This document shows positions 17,348-24,816 of a DNA stretch of 64,000 nucleotides, in pieces. Under the pieces are notes generated by a model. It worked only from the letters and a program-made list of their open reading frames with translations. It searched no databases and had not been told where the DNA came from. Where the stretch lies: the NCBI GenBank assembly GCA_964415795.1, contig CAYQBN010000003.1:139864-203863 (forward strand), read 5' to 3'. The stretch's first letter is position 1. Each line of letters begins with the position of its first letter. The position numbers and the translations under genes were made by a program. This stretch comes from CALITV01 sp964415795 (GTDB lineage Bacteria; UBP6; UBA1177; JAKLFG01).

Positions 17348-18778
17348 TCAGCAAAAACTTTTGAACAACGCTTTCATAAACTCGTAACAACGACCGACGC
17401 TCGGAATGTGCAGCTTCTCCTCGGGCGAATGGGGATGCTTTACAGTAGGACCAAACGATATCATATCCATACCGGGGTACTTCGCACCAATGATACCGCA
17501 CTCGAGACCAGCGTGGATTGCTTCTACCTTTGCATCGGTCTTGAAAAGTTCCTTGTAAACCTTCAGACAGCGCGCCAAGAGCGGCGACGAAAGGTTCGGC
17601 TGCCACGCGGGATATCCGCTTCCGGTCACCGGTGTAGCACCGGCGAGGCGGGCAACGGTCTCTACCTTTTGGGTGATCCAATCGAGTCGCGACATGACTG
17701 AACTGCGCTGGCTCGTGATGATAGTCAGACTCTTATCGGTAATGGTGAGAATGGCGAGATTGTTCGATGTCTCGACGAGGCCCGCCATTTCGGCCGACAT
17801 GGCGGCGACACCGTGCGGCAGGGCAAGAATGAGATCGATGACACGGTCGGTCGTGTTCCGATCCATCACCTCGCCTGTCTTTTCGGCAGGAGATACCGTC
17901 ACCTTCACACCGTTGTCCTTCGGGAGTTCGTTCTTCATTACTTTCTCGAACTCGCGTGCCGCCTCCTCAATGATCGAAAGCGCAGGTCCGGCGATGACTG
18001 CTTCGGCGTCGCGCGGTATGGCGTTATGAGCGCTTCCTCCCTTGAGGGTAACGAGCGAGAAGGGCGTCTTCTTACGCAATTCGGCAAGGAAACGAACAAG
18101 GATAATGTTGGCATTGCCACGCGGTTCCTTGATGTCCACCCCGGAGTGACCGCCGGAGAGTCCACCAACCGCAATGCGGCAAAAAGAGACGCCGGTCGGC
18201 ATTTTTTCATAAGAGAGCGGCACTGTTATTTTGGTATCGCGCCCGCCGGCGCAGCCGACCGTGAAGATACCTTCGTCTTCCGAATCCACATTGAGCAGGA
18301 TCTTACCAGTGAGAAACCCAGGCTCAAGCGCATTGGCTCCGGTGAGTCCCGTCTCTTCATCAACAGTAAACAGTAGTTCGAGTTTCGGATGAACGACTTC
18401 CGGGTCCTCAACAAGTGCAAAAGCGAGCGCTATCGCGATGCCATTGTCGGCACCAAGCGTTGTTCTGTCAGCATGCATCCATTCCCCTTCGACAATGCAC
18501 TTTATCGGATCTTTCGAGAAATCATGAGGAGAATCGGGGGTCTTCTCACAGACCATGTCCATGTGTCCTTGCACGATGAGCGTTGGTGCCTTTTCGCATC
18601 CCTTGGTGGCCGGTACGGTGATGAGCACATTCTTCACTTTGTCGCTCTTCGTCTCGAATCCGTGCTTTTTCGCCCACTCCATCAACCAGCGCGCCACTCG
18701 TTCTTCGCTCTTGGAACGACGAGGCACTTTGTTCAACTCTTCGAAGATCGCGATCACCCGTTGCGTATTCCGGTCCAT
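17348..18778 (-). CDS. pepD: Aminoacyl-histidine dipeptidase PepD (M20C)
   Basis: The 476-residue cytosolic metallopeptidase cleaves Xaa-His and related dipeptides. The two-zinc M20 motifs are visible: the His in VQGHMDMVCEK, the bridging Asp in TTLGADNG, the catalytic and metal Glu pair in FTVDEETGLTGA, the Asp in NVDSEDEG and the C-terminal His in PTVKHPHSPEEKLHI. The family-typical MDRNTQRVIAIFEELNKVPR start is preceded by SD AAGGAGGAG. It is transcribed divergently from the EGF/IgGFc lipoprotein gene from a promoter that shares its -35 box. Joint transcription with dapH suggests a link between peptide nitrogen and amino acid supply. Confidence 0.95.
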   Translation of the reverse strand: MDRNTQRVIAIFEELNKVPRRSKSEERVARWLMEWAKKHGFETKSDKVKNVLITVPATKGCEKAPTLIVQGHMDMVCEKTPDSPHDFSKDPIKCIVEGEWMHADRTTLGADNGIAIALAFALVEDPEVVHPKLELLFTVDEETGLTGANALEPGFLTGKILLNVDSEDEGIFTVGCAGGRDTKITVPLSYEKMPTGVSFCRIAVGGLSGGHSGVDIKEPRGNANIILVRFLAELRKKTPFSLVTLKGGSAHNAIPRDAEAVIAGPALSIIEEAAREFEKVMKNELPKDNGVKVTVSPAEKTGEVMDRNTTDRVIDLILALPHGVAAMSAEMAGLVETSNNLAILTITDKSLTIITSQRSSVMSRLDWITQKVETVARLAGATPVTGSGYPAWQPNLSSPLLARCLKVYKELFKTDAKVEAIHAGLECGIIGAKYPGMDMISFGPTVKHPHSPEEKLHIPSVGRCYEFMKALFKSFC

Positions 18779-18823
18779 GAATCTCCTCCTTGTCTTCCGT
18801 TTTAGATTCTCTCAAGCAAACTG

Positions 18824-18851
18824 ATTATAAAAACAGAAAAACCATTTGCAA
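18824..18851 (-). promoter_or_regulatory. pepD promoter sharing its -35 box with the divergent gene
   Basis: On the minus strand -35 TTGCAA (18846-18851) and -10 TATAAT (18824-18829) are separated by 16 bases. TTGCAA is its own reverse complement and also serves the plus-strand promoter. Confidence 0.7.
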
Positions 18852-18873
18852 AATAATCCATATCCCTTATACT
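18846..18873 (+). promoter_or_regulatory. Lipoprotein promoter sharing its -35 box with pepD
   Basis: On the plus strand -35 TTGCAA (18846-18851) and -10 TATACT (18868-18873) are separated by 16 bases. The start codon is at 18912, giving a leader of about 32 bases. Confidence 0.7.
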
Positions 18874-18911
18874 TTTTTGTGAGTTCTCGCTACTTGAGGG
18901 GAGGAAGACTC

Positions 18912-20798
18912 ATGCGTTACGTAGTATCCGTGGCAACGTTCCTTTTTTTCTTTTTCGCCTGCTCCACCCCGGAAGAAACGCCACCTGAGTGCGACTCGAT
19001 CTGCGGTTGCTATGGTGTCTGGAACGAGGTCTCTCTCTTCTGCGAATGCAACACGGGTTACGCGGGAGATTTCTGTGACCAGTGCGCTCCCGGCTATACC
19101 GGCTATCCCAATTGCGTACCGGAGAACGGTACCACTGAGGGAACTCCCACAGAAAGTGATTTCATGCCGACCGACATCGATACCCTGCCAACCGATGGGG
19201 ACACCGACAATACCGTCATACCCGACGACTCGTCCTGCGATGCCATCCAGTGTAACGGTCATGGCAAATGCCAGCAAGACGGCACGTGCAATTGCTATCA
19301 GGGCTACGCCGGAGCCGCGTGCGACGAGTGTGCTCCCGGATTCATCGGGTACCCTGACTGCTATTTCAAAATGTGTGAACCGGACATGCGTACCTGCAAG
19401 AACGAAACGACGGTGCAACAGTGTGACAGCGAGGGAAAAGAATGGATAGAGGTAGAGACCTGTGATCCAGGAGAAGAGTGCTATGAAGGAGAATGCCTTA
19501 CCGAATGCGGGCGCGCCGAGAAAGAGGAAAGTTATGTCGGCTGTGAGTACTGGGGAGCGTTCCTTCCCAATTTGATGGAATACGAGGGCGGCAACTACGC
19601 CATCGTCGTCGCGAACCCGAACGATACCGACGTCACGGTCACAGTCTACACTTCGGGCGATGTGCAGGTGGCCCAGTTTTCCGTGGCACCGGGACAGATA
19701 AATTCATATACCTTTGATCAGAGCTACCATCTCATCGGGGCGGGGATAACGAACCTCGCCTTTAAATTCGTTTCCTCCCGTCCGGTCACTATGACCCAAA
19801 TGAACCCCTTCGGCAATGTGCTCATCTACACTAACGACGCGACGCTCCTACTTCCCAAGGGAGCACTTGGGATGAAGAACATGGCGATGAGCTGGCCCAC
19901 TTGGGCAGATAACTACCCCGGCTACATTTCCATTATCGCCACCGAACCCGGCCTTACCTCGGTCATGGTCATTTATGGTGGCTATTCTGCGGCCGGTAAC
20001 GGGGTAAATGCTCAGAGTCCGGGAGACAGCGTGACCTACACCCTCAACCAATACCAGATACTGACGCTCAACTCAGCTCCCGGCGGTAGTTATGGCGCCG
20101 ATATCACCGGCAGTTATATCGAGGCCGACAAGAAGATCGCGGTCTTCGGCGGTCACCAGTGCACGTATGTCCCCGCCGACACCCCAGCGTGCGACCACCT
20201 CGAACACCAGATGTTCCCGCTTCGTTCTTGGGGAAAGGAATATGTCGTCGTCCGTACCCGGCCGCGTGGAAACGAGAACGACAACATCCGCTTCCTCGCC
20301 TCCGAACCGAACACGACGATCAACTGGACCGGCGGGCTATCGGGATCGGTAGTGCTCCAAGCGGGGCAACACCATGACATCTGGACATCGACCGACTTCG
20401 TGGTAACTGCCGACAAGCCTATCATGGTGGGACAGATCCTCGCGTCCCAGGATGCTGGGGCGGGAACCGGCGACCCCGCCATGATGCTCATCGCTCCGAA
20501 CGAACAATTCCGAAAGGACTACATCTTCCTCGTCGCGCCCAACTACGATTACGACCGTCTTACCCTTGTCGCACCGGCCGACACCGAGATAAACTTCGAT
20601 GGCAACACCATGAATTCGAACTCTTTCGTTCCTATTCCGGGAACCACATGGTATCGCCAGTACCTCGATACCAACGACGGGGTCCATAAAATAACCGCCA
20701 ACAAACCGGTTGGTCTCTATGTCTACGGCTTCTCTCAGTATGTCTCGTATGCCTACACCGCCGGCCTCGATCTCCTCAAAATAAACGATGTAGAATAG
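18912..20798 (+). CDS. EGF-like / IgGFc-binding-like surface lipoprotein A
   Basis: The ATG at 18912 has SD GGGGAGGA. A signal peptide ends at FFACS (lipobox Cys17). Two EGF-like, Cys-rich units (CDSICGCYGVWNEVSLFCEC and CNGHGKCQQDGTCNCYQGYA) flank a Thr/Asp/Pro-rich linker. A short Cys pair segment (MCEPDMRTCKNETTVQQC) leads to a beta-rich IgGFc-binding-type domain from about residue 205 to the end (SYVGCEYWGAFLPN, MTQMNPFGNVLIYTNDA, LEHQMFPLRSWGKEYVVVRT, AYTAGLDLLKINDVE). The 628-residue product has a close paralogue immediately downstream. It lacks the Asp/Cys tail of the minus-strand relatives. It is probably anchored to a membrane surface; the ligand is unknown. Confidence 0.85.
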   Translation: MRYVVSVATFLFFFFACSTPEETPPECDSICGCYGVWNEVSLFCECNTGYAGDFCDQCAPGYTGYPNCVPENGTTEGTPTESDFMPTDIDTLPTDGDTDNTVIPDDSSCDAIQCNGHGKCQQDGTCNCYQGYAGAACDECAPGFIGYPDCYFKMCEPDMRTCKNETTVQQCDSEGKEWIEVETCDPGEECYEGECLTECGRAEKEESYVGCEYWGAFLPNLMEYEGGNYAIVVANPNDTDVTVTVYTSGDVQVAQFSVAPGQINSYTFDQSYHLIGAGITNLAFKFVSSRPVTMTQMNPFGNVLIYTNDATLLLPKGALGMKNMAMSWPTWADNYPGYISIIATEPGLTSVMVIYGGYSAAGNGVNAQSPGDSVTYTLNQYQILTLNSAPGGSYGADITGSYIEADKKIAVFGGHQCTYVPADTPACDHLEHQMFPLRSWGKEYVVVRTRPRGNENDNIRFLASEPNTTINWTGGLSGSVVLQAGQHHDIWTSTDFVVTADKPIMVGQILASQDAGAGTGDPAMMLIAPNEQFRKDYIFLVAPNYDYDRLTLVAPADTEINFDGNTMNSNSFVPIPGTTWYRQYLDTNDGVHKITANKPVGLYVYGFSQYVSYAYTAGLDLLKINDVE

Positions 20799-20828
20799 AT
20801 TCTTGCTTCCCAATATCGCACAAAGCAT

Positions 20829-20857
20829 TTGCAAAAAAGAGAGAGTTCACCTATACT
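20829..20857 (+). promoter_or_regulatory. Promoter of lipoprotein B
   Basis: A -35 TTGCAA (20829-20834), 17-base spacer and -10 TATACT (20852-20857) repeat the same hexamers as the promoter of lipoprotein A. The two paralogues are therefore probably expressed together. Confidence 0.65.
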
Positions 20858-20892
20858 TTTATCAGACGCTCAGCGATGGTAGGGAGACTCTC

Positions 20893-22875
20893 ATGAGAAG
20901 GGATCTTTTTCTCGGAACGATCGTTATGACAGCGTTCGGGGTCATTCTTTCCTTTTCATGCTCCACTCCGGAGGAATCGGGGCCCGAATGCGACTCGATC
21001 TGCGGCTGCTACGGCGTCTGGAACGAGGTCTCCCTCTTCTGCGAATGCAACACGGGCTACGCGGGAGATTTCTGTGACCAGTGCGCTCCCGGCTATACCG
21101 GCTATCCCGATTGCGTACCGGAAAATGGCGCCACCGAGATCGACACCCCTCTTCCCGAAACCGAAAAAGAGAGCATCCCGACCGAGGACGATACGCCAAT
21201 CCTTGAAGACGACACCCCAGAGCCGGACGATGCCCCCGTCGTTCCCGACGAGGACTCCTGCGATCTCGAGAAGTGCAATGGTCACGGCAAGTGTCAGCAG
21301 GACGGGACATGCAAGTGCTATCAAGGGTACGCTGGTGCTACGTGCGACGAATGCGCTCCCGGCTACATCGGTTATCCTGACTGTTACTTCAAGATGTGCG
21401 AACCGAATATGCGCTCGTGCAAAGATGACCAGACGGTCCTCCAGTGCGACAGCGAGGGAAAGGAGTGGACAGAAGTAGAAACCTGTCCGGAGGGGAAGAC
21501 TTGCTACGAAGGCTCCTGCCTTTCAGAATGCGAAAAAGCAGAGGCATCCGAAAGTTATGTGGGCTGTGAGTACTGGGGCGCCTTTCTTCAAAACGGCGGC
21601 GGCTACGAATCGAACGGCAGTTATGCAATCGTTGTTGCCAATCCGAATGATACCGAAGTAACTGTCACGGTGTACGGCCCTACTGATCAACAACTTACCC
21701 AATTCACCGTTCCGCCGGGACAAATAAATTCTTCCCAGTTCGATCTCACTCAGTTCATCACCGAGACCGGAATTTCGACCAAGGCATTCAAGTTCGTTGC
21801 CTCGCGGCCGGTGACTATGACCCAAATGAACCCATTCGGCAATGTACTCATCTATTCGAACGATGCGTCGCTCCTTTTGCCCAAAGGGGCACTGGGGCTC
21901 AAATACTTCGCGATGAGTTGGCCGACATGGTATTATTACGACGAGGGCGGCGGGTGTGACGGAAGCACCTCGCATACCTACCCCGGTTACATTTCCATCA
22001 TCGCGGTCGAGCCGGGGACTACGACGGTTCAGGTGACCTACCGCGGCGCCTCGCGTGCCGGCACCGGCGTCAACGCTCAAAATCCCGGAGACACCGCCAC
22101 CTACTCGCTTTCTCAGTATCAGGTACTCACGATCAACAGTGCCGACGCATCCTGCGGCGGTACCTGCTACGGTCCCGACCTTACCGGCTCCTACATCGTC
22201 GCCGACAAGAAGATCGCCGTCTTCGGTGGTCATCAATGCACATTCGTCCCAGCAGACCAGTGGGCATGCGACCGTCTCGAGCACCAGCTCTTCCCGCTCC
22301 GCTCATGGGGAAAGGAGTTCGTCGCGGTACGCACCAAACCGCGCAACGCCGAGGCAGATTACTTCCGCATACTTGCATCGCAAGACGGCACGACGGTCAA
22401 CTGGACCGGCGGCGTTTCGGGATCGGTAACCTTGAATACAGGACAGTTCCACGAATTCTCCACAACCGCCGATTTCGTCGTCACCGCAAGCGCTCCGATC
22501 CTCATCTCGCAAGTACTCGCTTCGCAAGACGCGGGGGCAGGGACCGGCGATCCCGCTATGATGCTCATCACCCCAAACGAACAGTTCCGAAAAGACTACA
22601 TCGTTCTCGTGGCCCCCAACTACGACTATGACCGTATCACGATCGTCGCACCGGCTGACACCGAGATAACCTTCGATGGGAACGCAATGAATTCGAATTC
22701 CTTTACGCCGATCCCGGGGACCAGTTGGTACCGTAACTACCTTGACACCGATGACGGCGCACACACCATCGTCGCGAACAAGCCCATTGGTCTCTATGTG
22801 TACGGTTTCTCCCAGTATGTCTCCTATGCCTATACCGGAGGACTCGATCTTCTTACTATCAACGACGTGGAGTAA
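20893..22875 (+). CDS. EGF-like / IgGFc-binding-like surface lipoprotein B
   Basis: This 660-residue paralogue of lipoprotein A has the same order: signal peptide with lipobox SFSC, an EGF-like unit, an acidic Pro/Thr linker and a second EGF-like unit (CNGHGKCQQDGTCKCYQGYA). The IgGFc-binding-type domain follows (SYVGCEYWGAFLQN, LEHQLFPLRSWGKEFVAVRT). It carries extra Cys pairs (GGGCDGS, SADASCGGTCYGPD) absent from A but present in the minus-strand relative at 12101-14356. The start is set by SD GGGAG and the lipobox. DNA identity with A is very high in the first EGF-like region and much lower in the linker. Confidence 0.85.
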   Translation: MRRDLFLGTIVMTAFGVILSFSCSTPEESGPECDSICGCYGVWNEVSLFCECNTGYAGDFCDQCAPGYTGYPDCVPENGATEIDTPLPETEKESIPTEDDTPILEDDTPEPDDAPVVPDEDSCDLEKCNGHGKCQQDGTCKCYQGYAGATCDECAPGYIGYPDCYFKMCEPNMRSCKDDQTVLQCDSEGKEWTEVETCPEGKTCYEGSCLSECEKAEASESYVGCEYWGAFLQNGGGYESNGSYAIVVANPNDTEVTVTVYGPTDQQLTQFTVPPGQINSSQFDLTQFITETGISTKAFKFVASRPVTMTQMNPFGNVLIYSNDASLLLPKGALGLKYFAMSWPTWYYYDEGGGCDGSTSHTYPGYISIIAVEPGTTTVQVTYRGASRAGTGVNAQNPGDTATYSLSQYQVLTINSADASCGGTCYGPDLTGSYIVADKKIAVFGGHQCTFVPADQWACDRLEHQLFPLRSWGKEFVAVRTKPRNAEADYFRILASQDGTTVNWTGGVSGSVTLNTGQFHEFSTTADFVVTASAPILISQVLASQDAGAGTGDPAMMLITPNEQFRKDYIVLVAPNYDYDRITIVAPADTEITFDGNAMNSNSFTPIPGTSWYRNYLDTDDGAHTIVANKPIGLYVYGFSQYVSYAYTGGLDLLTINDVE

Positions 22876-22884
22876 CAGGGCACC

Positions 22885-23286
22885 ATGCTTACACTACGAG
22901 AGCGGATCCTCATGGCGATGCAACGCAACGGTGTCTTGTCGTTCGGCCAACTGCACGAACTTTTCCCCGTCCAGTCAGTTACCCACCTCGCTGAGGTACT
23001 CGCTCAGTTGGTGACCGATGGCGAACTAACCAAACGCCTCGATCCTCATACCGGAAATACTCTTTACTTTCGCCGCTACTACACCGCCGGCGGCAACTAC
23101 ATCGTGTTCCACTACCGTGACCATGCTCACCCAGAGCGATTCGCTGCCGTTCCGCTCGTCGAAGAGATGCCATGGTTCTTTGAGCCGATAGATTACAACG
23201 AAGAGGCTGTCTTTTCGTCTAACTTTCCCGATCCGGCGAGCGCCCTTTCCGCGGCGGAGGAGAAGGAAAAAGAGAGCGAAGGATAG
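22885..23286 (+). CDS. Small winged-helix-like protein of unknown function
   Basis: The 133-residue soluble protein starts 9 bases after the lipoprotein B stop and is probably co-transcribed. The first 60 residues (LRERILMAMQRNGVLSFGQL then EVLAQLVTDGELTKRLDP) look like a winged helix with recognition helix and wing. The rest includes an aromatic strand segment (YFRRYYTAGGNYIVFHYRDH) and an acidic tail (EEKEKESEG). I do not recognise a named family. A regulator of the lipoprotein genes is possible but unproven. Confidence 0.65.
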   Translation: MLTLRERILMAMQRNGVLSFGQLHELFPVQSVTHLAEVLAQLVTDGELTKRLDPHTGNTLYFRRYYTAGGNYIVFHYRDHAHPERFAAVPLVEEMPWFFEPIDYNEEAVFSSNFPDPASALSAAEEKEKESEG

Positions 23287-23289
23287 GTT

Positions 23290-24681
23290 TCACGCGACAG
23301 TTCTGAACCCTTTCATCATCCACTTGCGTGCCACCAGAAGCCCGACGGGCGAGATGATTGCGATAAGACCGTAGATAAACCACATTGTTTCGGTGTTGAG
23401 CATTGCGGGGGGTGTATCAGCAGGACAGTACTTCATGAGGAACCATCCTGAGTACATCGCGGTAATGACCTTAGTAAGGAACCATGGAAATTGACCTATC
23501 CCCATGTAGATTCCCGTCATGTTCTTCGGAGCGATCTCGGCGACCCATTGAAGGAACCGCGGCTGCCACATCGCCTCACCGATGCTCATGACGATGAGGT
23601 AGGCCATGAGCGTCTCGACGCGAGGCCCCAGCGCGAGAATGAAGGTGGGCGACGCCATGACGAAGGTACCGGCGATCATCATCGTGTAGGTATTGCGCTT
23701 CGCCGTAATAGCGGCGACCATCGGGGTCAGGAAAAATATCAGTATCGGGTTGAGGTTGCTGAAGAACTCGAAGTTCTCGGCCACTACCCCGTCGAAGGCG
23801 CGACTGGTATACTGCGGTATCGTAAGCCAGTTGTGGGCAAACAGCGTCTGCACTGGTATGAGAATGAAGATGAAGTACATGAAGCGGAGGTCGGTGAACG
23901 GAAAGTGCTTGAGGTAATAGACGAACCGCTGGGTAAGGGTCATACCCGCCATCTCGTCGGGCACATCGGACTTCTCGCCCGAAGCGCTCCCTTCGGCAGC
24001 CGCTTCGCGCTGAGCCTTTTCGACCGCCGAGCGAGACATGATAATCCAGATGAGCACGATCTCGAGCACCGTCACCGCGACATAGAACCAGAAGACGCCC
24101 GGAATGCCGACCGCCTTGCGGAGCGGCGGTGAGATGATTCCCGGCAGGAACCCGCCAAGGTTCATCAATGCATAGAGCATCGCGTAGCCCATCGCGGCGG
24201 TCTTTGGACCGGTGAACATCTTGACGCCGGCATAGAGCGCCGGTTGATAGATGCCGTATCCCAGCATGATGAAGAGAATGCCGAAGAGCGCGATCCAGTG
24301 GGCACTCGCCCAAGCACCCGGTGTCCCGAATTGGGGGGCCACCGTGACCACCGCACGCCCGACGGCCATGAGAACGAGCGAAATGAGGAGCGCCTTGCGG
24401 ATGCCGATCCAGTCCACGGTGGCACCGAGGAACATCATCGCGATGGTGATGCCTGCGGTGAGGATGCCGACGGTGCGCCCTGCCGTGGGATCGTCGAGCT
24501 TCATCGCCTCGTTGAAGAAGATGGCGAGCAGGGTGAGCACACCAAAATAGGTAAGACCCTCGAGCATGCTTGTGAGATTGATTCCGAACAACGCGCGCGA
24601 GGTTCTTCCAAGGTCAATGAACGGTTGTACGAGTTCTCGCACGATCCCCTTGAGTCCGCCGGAAGAAATCTCTTGGGTCAT
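23290..24681 (-). CDS. MFS transporter, POT/peptide-type
   Basis: The 463-residue protein has about 12 hydrophobic segments. It shows a POT-like order: NLTSMLEGLTYFGVLTLLAI in helix 1, a cytoplasmic loop after helix 6 (SRSAVEKAQREAAAEG) and late helices with PVGLLVARKWMMKGF. The signature of peptide/proton symporters is only partly kept, so the substrate may not be a peptide. A second, more typical POT transporter is at 60966-62432. The gene has its own promoter and SD (AAAGGAG). It converges with the small winged-helix gene with only 3 bases between stops. Confidence 0.8.
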   Translation of the reverse strand: MTQEISSGGLKGIVRELVQPFIDLGRTSRALFGINLTSMLEGLTYFGVLTLLAIFFNEAMKLDDPTAGRTVGILTAGITIAMMFLGATVDWIGIRKALLISLVLMAVGRAVVTVAPQFGTPGAWASAHWIALFGILFIMLGYGIYQPALYAGVKMFTGPKTAAMGYAMLYALMNLGGFLPGIISPPLRKAVGIPGVFWFYVAVTVLEIVLIWIIMSRSAVEKAQREAAAEGSASGEKSDVPDEMAGMTLTQRFVYYLKHFPFTDLRFMYFIFILIPVQTLFAHNWLTIPQYTSRAFDGVVAENFEFFSNLNPILIFFLTPMVAAITAKRNTYTMMIAGTFVMASPTFILALGPRVETLMAYLIVMSIGEAMWQPRFLQWVAEIAPKNMTGIYMGIGQFPWFLTKVITAMYSGWFLMKYCPADTPPAMLNTETMWFIYGLIAIISPVGLLVARKWMMKGFRTVA

Positions 24682-24712
24682 GGTTTGCTCCTTTGAGGAC
24701 TAAGAACGGTTC

Positions 24713-24740
24713 ATTCTAGGAGACCCGGTGCGGAAGTCAA
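24713..24740 (-). promoter_or_regulatory. Promoter of the MFS transporter gene
   Basis: On the minus strand -35 TTGACT (24735-24740) and -10 TAGAAT (24713-24718) are 16 bases apart, with the start codon 31 bases downstream of the -10. Confidence 0.65.
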
Positions 24741-24755
24741 ACTTCACATGATTTC

Positions 24756-24785
24756 TTGCCTTGAGCGAACATCTTTGGTTATAGT
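24756..24785 (+). promoter_or_regulatory. Possible promoter of the HD-GYP gene
   Basis: TTGCCT (24756-24761) and TATAGT (24780-24785) are spaced by 18 bases, with the start codon 31 bases further on. The -35 box is weak. Confidence 0.45.
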
Positions 24786-24816
24786 GGTCTGCCTTCGCGT
24801 AACGCGGGAGAGTTCC

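Noticed and set aside
16632..17681. 349-residue version of dapH starting at 17681
   Set aside because: The extra N-terminal part overlaps pepD in another frame and looks like its shadow; the 235-residue form matches the family.
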